This document shows positions 22,862 through 33,462 of a stretch of DNA of 45,562 bases, one piece after another. Both the position numbers and the translations under genes were made by a program. The stretch covers positions 1 through 45,562 of the forward strand of contig JBHEMT010000036.1 in assembly GCA_046262435.1 (NCBI GenBank). The letters run 5' to 3'. The notes under the pieces are model-generated. The model was given only the letters and a program-made list of their open reading frames with translations. It was not told the DNA's origin and did no database searches. The stretch's first letter is position 1. Each line of letters begins with the position of its first letter. Origin of the DNA: JBHEMT01 sp046262435 (GTDB lineage Bacteria > Chloroflexota > Dormibacteria > Aeolococcales > Aeolococcaceae).

Positions 22862-23996
22862 TCAGGCGGGTTGGGCCGCCGCGTCCGCCTCGACAGCCGG
22901 CCCGCCGGCGGCCCAGCGCAGGTACCCGTCCATGAACGGATCGAGGCCGCCCTCGAGCACGGCCTGAGCGTTGCCCACCTCCACCCCGGTGCGGTGGTCC
23001 TTGACCATGGTGTAGGGCTGCAGCACGTAGGAGCGGATCTGGCTCCCCCACTCAGCGGGCATCGACTCACCCTTGAGCTCCGCAAGGTGCTCGGCGTGCG
23101 CCGCCTGCTTGAGCACCAGCAGCCGGGAGCGCAGCACCCGCCAGGCCACGTCCCGGTTCTGGCCCTGGGAACGCTCGTTCTGACAGGTCACCACGGTGTT
23201 GGTCGGGATGTGGGTGAGCCGCACCGCCGATGAGGTCTTATTCACATGCTGGCCGCCCGCGCCGCTGGAACGGAACACGTCGACGCGAACGTCGTCGGGG
23301 TCGATCTCGAGCTCGATGTCGTCTTCAATCTCCGGGCTCAACTCCACTCGGGCGAAGCTCGTGTGACGCCGGTGCGCTGCGTCGAACGGGCTGATCCGCA
23401 CCAGGCGGTGCACGCCCCGCTCAGACTTGAGCAGCCCGAACGCCTTATCGCCGTCGATGCGCAGCGTCGCCGACTTGATTCCCGCCTCGTCACCCGGCGA
23501 CTCGTCGAGGAACTCCACCGTCATGCGGTGTTCCTCGGCCCAGCGCACATACATGCGCATCAACATCTCCGCCCAGTCCTGCGACTCCGTCCCGCCGGCT
23601 CCGGCGTGCACCGTGACCAGCGCCGCATCGTCGCTGTACGGGTCGGTGAAGAGCAGTGCGGTCTCGCGTTTGCCGATCTCCTGGGCGAGACCGTCGAGCT
23701 CGTGCTCGAGGTCGCTGCCCATCCCCGCGTCAGGCTCGGTGTCAAGCAGCTCAGCCAGGTCGCGGGCGTCGCCGGCGCGGCGCACCAGCGACTCCCAGCC
23801 ATCGATCTCGTCGCGGAGCCGGGCAGCCTCCTGGCTCAGCCGCCCGGCGCGACGAGGGTCATCCCAGAGCTCGGGCTCGGCCAGCTCGACGTCGAGCTCG
23901 GCGAGGCGGGCCCGGCGTGCATCCAGGTCAAAGATGCCCCTGCAGCTCGACCGCCTTGCTGCAGAGGGCCTGTGCCCGGGTCGCCGTCTCACTCAT
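22862..23996 (-). CDS. prfB: Peptide chain release factor 2, with programmed +1 frameshift
   Basis: RF2 reads UGA and UAA stops and releases the peptide. Translation starts at the ATG at 23996 and runs 22 codons (MSETATRAQALC... to GHL) to an in-frame TGA at 23930-23928. A +1 shift at CTT-TGA then continues as DLDARRARLAELD to the end, 377 aa in all. The downstream part has GAGGTESQDWAEM, SPF as the tripeptide anticodon region (VRISPFDAAHRRH) and the GGQ motif (SSGAGGQHVNKTSSAVR). The site carries CAGGGG three bases before CTT TGA C, as in other prfB genes. A TACAAT -10 hexamer lies 9 nt before the ATG. It is not a pseudogene. Confidence 0.96.
23927..23942 (-). promoter_or_regulatory. prfB programmed +1 frameshift site
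   Basis: CAG GGG CAT CTT TGA C: an internal Shine-Dalgarno-like AGGGG, three spacer bases, the slippery CTT and the UGA with following C. When RF2 is scarce the ribosome slips +1 and makes RF2; when abundant, it terminates after 22 residues. Confidence 0.95.
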
Positions 23997-24005
23997 GTCG
24001 GCTCA

Positions 24006-24011
24006 ATTGTA
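24006..24011 (-). promoter_or_regulatory. -10 box TACAAT of prfB
   Basis: TACAAT ends 9 nt before the prfB ATG, with no Shine-Dalgarno between them, predicting a leaderless or almost leaderless prfB mRNA separate from secA. Confidence 0.55.
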
Positions 24012-24062
24012 AAGGGGCCGTCGTCCCCCGCCTGCAGCGCGCGCCGGCACCCACCGCGGGGA

Positions 24063-24074
24063 CCCGCGCGCGGG
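24063..24074. terminator. Palindrome CCCGCGCGCGGG after secA
   Basis: A 12-bp GC palindrome lies 4 nt past the secA stop and before the prfB promoter. No U-tract follows. It may end or stabilise the secA transcript. Confidence 0.3.
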
Positions 24075-24078
24075 CCGG

Positions 24079-26972
<2,894 letters not shown>

Positions 26973-26976
<4 letters not shown>

Positions 26977-27662
26977 GGGCCCATGATCCCACGATGCCGT
27001 GGGCCGGGCGCCCGCGCCACCCCACGCAGATGCTCGCCGGCGCGGGCCAGCGCAACCCCGCAGATGTCGCGGTGAGCTGCGTGCGGGGCGGCGTGGACAC
27101 CGGCGAGCATCGTCGCGCCGGTGGTGATCACGTCGTCGACGATCCAGACCCGACCGGCCGGATGTGACGGGCCAAGCCATTGAAAGGCGCCGGAGAGATT
27201 CGCCGCCCGCGCCGCCGGCGAGCGACCCACCTGCGTCCCGGTGTCCCGGACCCGGCGCAACCAGGATCGATGCTGCGCTCCGAGCAGGGCGGCCACGGCT
27301 CGCGACACGGTCTCAGCCTGGTTGTAGCCGCGCTGGCGCAAGCGAGCCCGGCCCAGCGGGACCGGCACCACGAACGCCGGGGCGGGCAGCGCCGCGTAGC
27401 GTTCGGCGGCGAGCACTGCAGCCACGCGCAGCGCCGACCGTCCGTCGCGGTACTTGCCGCTGTGCAGAATCTCACGCAGCGGCGAGCTGTAGAGGAAGGC
27501 CGCATGGAGGCGCAGCCCGCCCTTGGCAACGGGATCGGGCTGGGGCAACAGCTCGAGGGCGCGCGCGCAGCCCAGGCACACCGCCGGGGCCGGGTCGCCA
27601 CAACCGGCGCAGCGGGTGGGGGCTAGTGCCTCGAGCACCAGGCTACGAAGGGCACCATACAC
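26973..27662 (-). CDS. ComF family phosphoribosyltransferase-like protein
   Basis: The 229-aa product has an N-terminal cysteine zinc ribbon (CAGCGDPAPAVCLGC), a HSGKYRDGRSALRVAA block and a PRTase PRPP loop (VWIVDDVITTGATM). ComF proteins take part in DNA uptake for transformation in naturally competent bacteria, but are widespread in species without known competence, so function here is open. The RQRGYNQAETVSRAVA block is typical. The GTG at 27662 has a TACCAT hexamer 6 nt upstream and no Shine-Dalgarno. The stop overlaps the secA start, so SecA synthesis is coupled to it. Confidence 0.9.
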
Positions 27663-27668
27663 GGTTGT

Positions 27669-27674
27669 ATGGTA
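27669..27674 (-). promoter_or_regulatory. Possible -10 box TACCAT of comF
   Basis: TACCAT ends 6 nt before the comF GTG. It fits the TANNNT-close-to-start pattern but is the weakest example. Confidence 0.3.
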
Positions 27675-27689
27675 GCGCCTGCAATAGCC

Positions 27690-28037
27690 TCAGACGAGGC
27701 GGACCATGGCGCCGCGCTCCACCCCGGCACGGTCCAGGGTCCCCACCGGCAGCTCGATGGTGTAGCGGGCCCCCCGCACCAGCCGGCTCATCCGCCAGGG
27801 CCTGATGCCCCGGAGCAGGTGGAGAACCCTCCCCTCTCGGTCGACGAAGAGCACGTCAAGGGGGATGCGCATGAAGAACATGTGGATCTGGTTGCAGGGA
27901 ATGATCGCCAGCCCCTCCCCCTCCGGGAGTTCGCGTCGGAACATCAACCCCACGGTGCGGCGGCCGAACGATCGGGCGAGGTGGACCCGCTCGGCAAGAA
28001 CGATCCCCTCAGTGGTCTCCAGCCGGCGGATGTCCAT
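27690..28037 (-). CDS. DUF192 family protein
   Basis: Small protein of 115 aa with the DUF192 pattern: ERVHLARSFGRRTVGLMFRRELPEGEGLAIIPCNQIHMFFMRIPLDVLFVDREGRVLHLLRGIRPWRMSRLV ending in an ELPVGTLDRAGVERGA block. Members are of unknown biochemistry and often secreted, but no signal peptide is visible in this one. The ATG at 28037 has GGAG 5 nt upstream and is chosen over the longer open frame. It is the gene before comF on the same strand (27-nt gap) and is divergent from the CDF exporter. Confidence 0.86.
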   Translation of the reverse strand: MDIRRLETTEGIVLAERVHLARSFGRRTVGLMFRRELPEGEGLAIIPCNQIHMFFMRIPLDVLFVDREGRVLHLLRGIRPWRMSRLVRGARYTIELPVGTLDRAGVERGAMVRLV

Positions 28038-28167
28038 GGTGTCTCCAACGAGTTGCGCGTGCCCTCTCCGGGAAGGCGCAACCTGGCGTGAGGCGAGGCG
28101 CACCCGGCGCCGGCCGCCATCGTAGGCCCCGGCCGCGTCCGGTTCGGTGGTGGCGCTGACACGGGGC

Positions 28168-28173
28168 GATAAT
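28168..28173 (+). promoter_or_regulatory. -10 box GATAAT of the CDF gene
   Basis: GATAAT (one base from TATAAT) ends 6 nt before the GTG at 28180, so the start codon would be the first transcribed codon. No Shine-Dalgarno is present. Confidence 0.45.
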
Positions 28174-28179
28174 CGAGTC

Positions 28180-29181
28180 GTGTCAACCGGCGCCCACGCG
28201 CACTCCCACGCACCCTCGCTCGATGCCGATATTCGTGGCCTGCGGACGGCGGCCGTCCTTGTGCTCGGGGTCCTCGTCGTGGAGGTGGTCGCCGGCATTC
28301 GGGGAGGCTCGCTCGCCCTTCTCGGCGATGCCACTCACCTGCTGACCGACGTCGGCAGCCTCGGCCTGGCCGGGTACGCCGCGGCCCGCAGCCGCCGGCC
28401 CTCCAGCGAGCGCCACACCTTCGGCTACCACCGCAGCAGCATCCTGGTGGCCGGCTTCAACGGAACCGCGCTGCTGCTCATCGCCGTGGCCATCGCGATT
28501 GCCGCGGTGGCCCGGCTGCGCCACCCGATGGCCCTCCAGCCGGGGCCGGTGATCGCCGCCGCCGGACTCGCCCTGCTCGTCAATGGTGGCCTGGCTTTTC
28601 GCCTCGGCGGGGCCCACCATGACCTCGGTATCCGGTCAGCGGCTCTGCACGTGGCCGGGGACGCCCTGGCCTCAGCCGGGGTTGTGGTCGGTGCCGTGGT
28701 CGTGGCCGCCACCGGGTGGCAGGGTGCAGACCCGGTCGTTGCCGTGGCAATCAGCGCACTGATCGCCGGCGGCGCTATCCGGTTGCTCCGTCAGGCGGGA
28801 AGGATCCTCACCGAGTCGACGCCCAGCGATGTCGACCCCGCGGCCGTCCGCGAGGCGATCGAGAGGGCCATCGGCGTGGAGGGTGTGCACGACCTGCACA
28901 TTTGGTCGCTGAGCCTCCACCACCGCGCCCTGAGTGCCCACGTGATCGTCGCCGACCGTCCTCTCAGTGAGGTCACCGGCCTGCTGCGCGATCTCGAGGC
29001 GTCGCTGTGCGAACGCTTCGGAATCGACCACGCCACACTGCAGCCCGAATGCCCGACCTGCGTGGTCGCGGCGCGGTTGTACTGCGACCTCGACGAGCGC
29101 CACGACCTGGTGCACACCGCAGGCCGCCCGACGCCGGCGGGGTTCACCCCTGCGACGCGGCCGCCGGGAGAGGCAGACTGA
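28180..29181 (+). CDS. Cation diffusion facilitator (CDF) divalent metal exporter
   Basis: Exports Zn2+ or a related metal by proton antiport. The 333-aa protein begins with a His-rich stretch (GAHAHSHAP), then six TM helices and a cytoplasmic C-terminal domain. The transport-site residues are visible as D50, H53 and D57 region (LGDATHLLTDVG) in TM2 and HVAGD in TM5, consistent with the Zn-transporting type. The C-terminal part has VHDLHIWSLS and a terminal CPTC pair. The GTG at 28180 is chosen because GATAAT sits 6 nt upstream and the His-rich start follows. Its last 38 bp overlap the 3' end of the convergent kinase gene. Confidence 0.93.
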   Translation: MSTGAHAHSHAPSLDADIRGLRTAAVLVLGVLVVEVVAGIRGGSLALLGDATHLLTDVGSLGLAGYAAARSRRPSSERHTFGYHRSSILVAGFNGTALLLIAVAIAIAAVARLRHPMALQPGPVIAAAGLALLVNGGLAFRLGGAHHDLGIRSAALHVAGDALASAGVVVGAVVVAATGWQGADPVVAVAISALIAGGAIRLLRQAGRILTESTPSDVDPAAVREAIERAIGVEGVHDLHIWSLSLHHRALSAHVIVADRPLSEVTGLLRDLEASLCERFGIDHATLQPECPTCVVAARLYCDLDERHDLVHTAGRPTPAGFTPATRPPGEAD

Positions 29182-30271
29182 GGCGCACCTCGGTGCCCAC
29201 CCCGGTCTCCGAGCGGATCTCCAGCCGGCCGTCGTGGAGAACGGCGCGCTCGTGCATGGTGAGCAGCCCGAGGCACCGGCTGCGCCCCAGGCGCGCCTCC
29301 GTCGCGGCCACGTCGAACCCGTCGCCGTCGTCCCGGATGACCAGGGTGAGCCGGTCGCCGGTGAGCGCCAGCACCACGGAGGCGCGGTCGACCCCTGCGT
29401 GCCGGCGAGCGTTGTCGAGGGCAGCCTCAGCGATGCGCTGCACAGCCGCGACCAGGGTACGGGGCAGTGGGCGCCCCCGGCCGGTCACGGTCACGGCGAC
29501 CCGCAACCCCCGGTTCTGAAAGCTTTTCGCCAGAACTCGGAGAGCGCGCGCGGGGGCGGTCGCAGTGGTGAACGCGGGTCGCACCCGCTCGATGTATTCG
29601 TCGAGCATGCTGGTGGCAAGAAGCACACGCTGGCGCAGGGCGGCAGCCGAGCTTCGCTCCCCCCGGGCCAGCTCGCGGCCGAGGATCTCCGCCTCCAGCA
29701 CAACATCGCTGAGTCGCTGGATCGGCCCGGCATGGAGCTCGGCATCGAGCGCATCGAGCTCGGCATCGACCAACCCGTAGAGCTGTCGCGTGGTCTGATC
29801 GAGCGCCGTCATCCGGGCTGCGCGGCGCGAGCTCATCCCGTCGCCCAGCGCCGGCTCGATGGAGTCGCGCAGCTCCTCCAGGGCGGCGAGCTGAGCCTTC
29901 ACCCCGGCAAGTCGCTCGCGCAGTCCCGAGGCATGGGCGTCGATTCCGGCTAGCTGCGCTCGGACGGTGAGCGAGCGCTGGCTCACCTCCGCCAGCCCCC
30001 CGTACTCCACCGGACGGCGCTCGGAGATGAGCCGGCGGCGCTCTGCCTCGGCCGCCTCGCGGTCGACGCGCATGCCGGCCCGGCGGCCCACCGCCTGGCG
30101 CAGCTCGGCGTCAAGCTGGGCGGCCACGGCGCGCAGCTTGTCCAGCTGCTCGGCAAGGGTCGGCGAAAGCTCGCCGGCGGTGAGCCCCCGCGACTGGGGA
30201 CGGCCGCTGAGGGTGATGTCGCCCGCTCGGCTCACGGCCACCAGCTCCAGGTCCGCGGGAACCGCGCTCAC
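29144..30271 (-). CDS. Cytosolic HisKA_3-type sensor histidine kinase (NarL/LiaS-like)
   Basis: The 375-aa protein has no TM helix. A predicted coiled coil (about 35-140) leads to a dimerisation/phosphoacceptor helix with H180 in DAELHAGPIQRLSD, then a HATPase domain with N-box LDNARRHAG, DDGDGFD, a GLLTMHERA lid region and GTEVRLSLPLP. This is the pattern of two-component kinases paired with NarL-type regulators, but no response regulator lies in the window. The GTG at 30271 has GGAGG 4 nt upstream. It sits behind a glycosyltransferase pair and overlaps the CDF gene tail to tail. The signal sensed is unknown. Confidence 0.88.
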   Translation of the reverse strand: MSAVPADLELVAVSRAGDITLSGRPQSRGLTAGELSPTLAEQLDKLRAVAAQLDAELRQAVGRRAGMRVDREAAEAERRRLISERRPVEYGGLAEVSQRSLTVRAQLAGIDAHASGLRERLAGVKAQLAALEELRDSIEPALGDGMSSRRAARMTALDQTTRQLYGLVDAELDALDAELHAGPIQRLSDVVLEAEILGRELARGERSSAAALRQRVLLATSMLDEYIERVRPAFTTATAPARALRVLAKSFQNRGLRVAVTVTGRGRPLPRTLVAAVQRIAEAALDNARRHAGVDRASVVLALTGDRLTLVIRDDGDGFDVAATEARLGRSRCLGLLTMHERAVLHDGRLEIRSETGVGTEVRLSLPLPAAASQG

Positions 30272-30275
30272 ATGG

Positions 30276-30280
30276 CCTCC
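30276..30280 (-). promoter_or_regulatory. Shine-Dalgarno GGAGG deciding the kinase start
   Basis: GGAGG followed by CCAT and GTG. This selects the GTG at 30271 over a start 138 nt further upstream that would read through the preceding spacer. Confidence 0.6.
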
Positions 30281-30353
30281 ACAATTCCGCCGAACGCCCC
30301 AATCGTCGAACGATACCCGATGGGTCGTCGGCCCAGGTGGTGCGGTGAAGAGT

Positions 30354-31055
30354 CTAGGTGCCGCGCAGGCGCAGGATGACGAGGTCGAGGAGCATCCTCG
30401 ACGCGTCACGGACGGAACTCACCCGGGACTCCTCGACGTGACGCCAGCGAACCGGGACCTCGGCGATGCGGATGCCGGCCCGGCGAGCCCTCACCAGCAC
30501 CTCGGCGTCGAACCCGAACCGCTCGGTGCGCAGGGGTTCAAAGGACGTCCTCGCCGCGGCGGCGGTGAAGAGTTTGAAGCCGCACTGGGAGTCGTGGATG
30601 TCGGGAAGGACCAGCAGACGGAGAAATACGTTGTAGATCCGGCCCATGGTCTCCCGGCGCCGGTTCTGGTGTACCTCGATGGTGGTGCCGGGGAGCGCTC
30701 GTGAGGCGATCGCCACGCCGTAGCCCGCGTCGATCCGGCTGCGCAGGAGACCGAGCTCCGCCATCGGCGTCGACAGGTCGGCATCGCTGAAGAGGCGGAG
30801 CTCACCGGTGGCGGCCAGCATGCCCGCACGGACGGCGGCGCCCTTGCCCCGGTTGACACTGAGTCTGATGACCCGAAGCTGCAGCCATGCCGCGGCGACC
30901 GACTCGGCAAGGGCGGCGGTGTCGTCGTGGCTGCCGTCGTCGACCACCAGCACCTCGTACTGGTCTGGTCCGGCGTCGAGATGCTCGCGGATGCGCGCCA
31001 GAGTCGGCGGTAGGCGCGCACTCTCGTTGTACGCCGGGATCACAACGCTGATCAT
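30354..31055 (-). CDS. Family 2 glycosyltransferase (dolichyl-phosphate glucosyltransferase-like)
   Basis: The 233-aa GT-A enzyme begins MISVVIPAYNESARLPPTL and has VVDDGSHDDT and the DXD-type FSDADLSTPMAEL, followed by DSQCGFKLF and RFGFDAEVLVRARRAG, the pattern of polyprenyl-phosphate glycosyltransferases (ALG5/DPM1-like). There are no C-terminal TM helices. It probably loads a sugar on undecaprenyl phosphate at the inner face of the membrane; the sugar is unknown. The ATG at 31055 overlaps the stop of the WecG/TagA gene (ATGA), so the two are co-translated. Confidence 0.9.
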   Translation of the reverse strand: MISVVIPAYNESARLPPTLARIREHLDAGPDQYEVLVVDDGSHDDTAALAESVAAAWLQLRVIRLSVNRGKGAAVRAGMLAATGELRLFSDADLSTPMAELGLLRSRIDAGYGVAIASRALPGTTIEVHQNRRRETMGRIYNVFLRLLVLPDIHDSQCGFKLFTAAAARTSFEPLRTERFGFDAEVLVRARRAGIRIAEVPVRWRHVEESRVSSVRDASRMLLDLVILRLRGT

Positions 31056-31777
31056 CGACGGCGTGCCTGACGTCGCTCCAGCCACCAGAACACCGGGAGC
31101 ACCGCCTGTCTGCGAACTCGCTGCGGCTGCCCGAACAGGCGCCAGGCCCACTCGAGCCCGGCGCGGCGCACGGCGCCCGGAGCGCGGCGCACCTCACCTG
31201 CGAGGAAGTCCAGCGACCCGCCCACCCCGATACCAACTGCAGCGCCCATGGCCGCCAGATTGGCGTCGAGCCACTGCTCCTGGCGCCCCGCACCATAGGC
31301 TGCGCAGACCACGTCGGGACGTGCCGCAGCGACCAGCGCGACGGTGTCCGGAACCGGGTCGCCGGCGTCCGCGACCACAACCTCAAGCCGCGGGGCCCGG
31401 CGTCGAAGGGCGGCTGCGGCCCGCGCGGCGACCCCGGGGCGCGCGCCGATCAGAGCCACGCGGTGGCCCCGTTCGGCGGCGACCACCGCGTAGTTCTCGA
31501 GCAGGTCGACCCCCGTCACCCGATCGGCATTCGGATGGCCGCGCCGGCGCAAGGCCTTGACCACCCCGATCCCATCGGGAAGGATCAGCACCGCTCGGCG
31601 CACCACCGCGGCAAAACCCGGATCGCGCCGATAGCGCATCACGAACTCGGGATTGAGGGTGACCACAAGCGCCGGCGGTGCGCCGCGGCGTCCCGCGTCA
31701 ACCAGCGCAGCCAGGCAATTCACCGCGGTCGCCATGCCCACCACATCGACCGGACAGCCCAGCACGCTGGCCCGCAC
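31052..31777 (-). CDS. WecG/TagA/CpsF family glycosyltransferase (GT26)
   Basis: Transfers an N-acetylmannosaminyl-type sugar to a lipid-linked acceptor for wall or surface polymers. The 241-aa protein has TLNPEFVMRYRRDPGFAAVV, ILPDGIGVVKALRRRG, DRVTGVDLLE, a GAGRQEQWLDAN motif and GVGGSLDFLAGEVRRAPGAVRRAGLEWAWRL, all family blocks. The GTG start at 31777 lies 29 nt after the rpsI stop, so it may be read through from the ribosomal operon. The exact donor is inference; TagA, WecG and CpsF members differ. Confidence 0.92.
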   Translation of the reverse strand: MRASVLGCPVDVVGMATAVNCLAALVDAGRRGAPPALVVTLNPEFVMRYRRDPGFAAVVRRAVLILPDGIGVVKALRRRGHPNADRVTGVDLLENYAVVAAERGHRVALIGARPGVAARAAAALRRRAPRLEVVVADAGDPVPDTVALVAAARPDVVCAAYGAGRQEQWLDANLAAMGAAVGIGVGGSLDFLAGEVRRAPGAVRRAGLEWAWRLFGQPQRVRRQAVLPVFWWLERRQARRR

Positions 31778-31806
31778 CGGGTCAGGCGGGGCGAGCCGGT
31801 CGCCGC

Positions 31807-32211
31807 TCAGCGCTTGGTGTACTGGGGGGCCTTGCGCGCGCGCTTGAGGCCGTACTTCTTCCGCTCCTTCTCCCGCGGGTCACGGGTGAGCAGGCCGGCC
31901 TTCTTGAGCACCGGGCGGAGGTCGGGGTCGATGGCGATCAGGGCGCGGGCGATCCCGTGGCAGACCGCGCCGGCCTGTCCGGAGATGCCCCCACCCTCCA
32001 CCTTGATCGAGGCGACGAAGCGGCCCTGGCTATCGGTCGCCCGCAGCGGCTGGGTCACCACCTTCTCGAGATCGGACCGGCCGAAGTACTCCGACGGCGA
32101 GCGCCCGTTGATCACCAGCACGCCATCGCCGGGAAGCAGGCGAACGCGCGCCACGGCGGTCTTGCGGCGGCCGGTTGCGTAGGTGTACTGGGTGCTAGTT
32201 GCTGCTGCCAA
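31807..32211 (-). CDS. rpsI: 30S ribosomal protein S9
   Basis: 134 aa ending in the universal KRARKAPQYTKR tail that reaches the P-site tRNA anticodon. The YATGRRKTAVARVRL, NGRSPSEYFGR and GGGISGQAGAVCHGIARAL blocks are typical. No ATG or GTG precedes the conserved core; the start is a TTG at 32211 inside the 3' end of rplM, overlapping it by 17 bp. Translational coupling to rplM is likely. Confidence 0.97.
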   Translation of the reverse strand: MAAATSTQYTYATGRRKTAVARVRLLPGDGVLVINGRSPSEYFGRSDLEKVVTQPLRATDSQGRFVASIKVEGGGISGQAGAVCHGIARALIAIDPDLRPVLKKAGLLTRDPREKERKKYGLKRARKAPQYTKR

Positions 32212-32668
32212 CCTGAATCTCTCCGAGGGTGCCGAAGGTGATCAGCTTCGGGTTCTGAGCCGCGTGCTTGTGCTCGGCGCCAGGATAGACCCGCAGGCGC
32301 TTGAGCTGGTCGGCACCGAGGCTGTTGTGCTGAAGCATGCCGCGCACCGCGCGGGTGATCGGCGCGGTTGGCTGCCGGGCGATCATCTCGTCGAAGGTGC
32401 GGACTCTCCGACCGCCGGGATATCCCGAGTAGTTGTCGTAGGTCATATCCGTCCGCTTCTTGCCGGTCACCACCACATCGCGGGCGTTGATGACCACCAC
32501 ATGGTCACCGGTGTTGAGATGGGGAGTGAACTGGGGGCGATGCTTGCCCCGGAGCAACCGCGCGATGTTCACCGCAAGCCGGCCCAGGGTCTGACCGCGC
32601 GCGTCCACGACATACCAGTTCGAGGGCACCGCGCCGGCGGAGGGCTGGTAGGTCTTCTGGCTGTTCAT
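32195..32668 (-). CDS. rplM: 50S ribosomal protein L13
   Basis: 157 aa starting MNSQKTYQPSAG, with WYVVDARGQTLGRLAVNIA, GDHVVVINA and KRLRVYPGAEHKHAAQNP. The ATG at 32668 overlaps the truA stop (ATGA). A longer frame to 32725 is a truA shadow. Assembly protein of the large subunit, co-transcribed with rpsI as usual. Confidence 0.97.
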   Translation of the reverse strand: MNSQKTYQPSAGAVPSNWYVVDARGQTLGRLAVNIARLLRGKHRPQFTPHLNTGDHVVVINARDVVVTGKKRTDMTYDNYSGYPGGRRVRTFDEMIARQPTAPITRAVRGMLQHNSLGADQLKRLRVYPGAEHKHAAQNPKLITFGTLGEIQVGSSN

Positions 32669-33462
32669 GGGTTCTCCGTGCTGTCCGGCTGCGCGATCGC
32701 CGCCGCGGGGTAGGACACTGACCACTGGTGCAGCCCGTGAGCCGGGGCGACAATCGGGCGGCCAACCTCCGCCGGGTTGCTGAGCAGAGTGGCGACCTGA
32801 TCCTCGGTCAGCTTGCCCTCACCCACGCTCACCAGGGCACCGGCGATGGTGCGCATCATGCCGTAGAGGAATGCATCGGCGCGCACATCGATGAGCAGAA
32901 CATCAGCTGCATCGGGCTGCATGCTGTGCAGCCGTCGCACCCGGACCTGATGAATGGTGCGCACCGTGCTGCCATTCAGGCGCGGTGCGCGGCCGAAGCC
33001 GGCAAAGTCGTGGCGGCCCTTGAGCAACCTGGCTGCCGCACACATCGCGCTCACGTCGAGTGGCCCGGATACCGACCAGACGTACTTTCTGGTCACCGCC
33101 GGGCGCGAGCGCCGAGCGGTCACCAGGTAGCGGTAGGTGCGGTCGACGGCGTCGAAACGGGCGTGGAAGGAGGGAGGCGCCACGGCGACCGCCCGCGCGG
33201 TGATGTCCCGCGGAAGCTGGGCGTCGAGCCCGAGGCGGAGGCGATCGGCGGCCCAGGATCGCTGCAGGGTGAGACCGATCACCTGACCGTGGGCGTGGGC
33301 GCCGGCGTCGGTGCGACCGGCGGCGCTCAGCTGGGGCCGCTCACCGGTGAGCCGCTCCAGGGCGCCGCGAACGGCTCCCTCGACAGTGGCCACCGAAGGT
33401 TGCCACTGCCAGCCGCTGTAGGCGGTGCCGTCGTACTCGAGCGTGACCCGGTAGGTGCTCAT
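32665..33462 (-). CDS. truA: tRNA pseudouridine(38-40) synthase
   Basis: Converts uridines 38-40 of tRNA anticodon arms to pseudouridine. The 265-aa protein begins RVTLEYDGTAYSGWQWQP and has the catalytic aspartate in AAGRTDAGAHAHGQV, then FHARFDAVDRTYRYLV, and FLYGMMRTIAGALVSVGEGKL. It sits between rplQ and rplM with 4-bp overlaps on both sides, a common arrangement. Confidence 0.96.
   Translation of the reverse strand: MSTYRVTLEYDGTAYSGWQWQPSVATVEGAVRGALERLTGERPQLSAAGRTDAGAHAHGQVIGLTLQRSWAADRLRLGLDAQLPRDITARAVAVAPPSFHARFDAVDRTYRYLVTARRSRPAVTRKYVWSVSGPLDVSAMCAAARLLKGRHDFAGFGRAPRLNGSTVRTIHQVRVRRLHSMQPDAADVLLIDVRADAFLYGMMRTIAGALVSVGEGKLTEDQVATLLSNPAEVGRPIVAPAHGLHQWSVSYPAAAIAQPDSTENP

Noticed and set aside
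23928..23996. prfB appears broken by an early in-frame TGA
   Set aside because: The stop sits in the classical CTT TGA C programmed frameshift site with an upstream AGGGG, so it is functional regulation and not a pseudogene.
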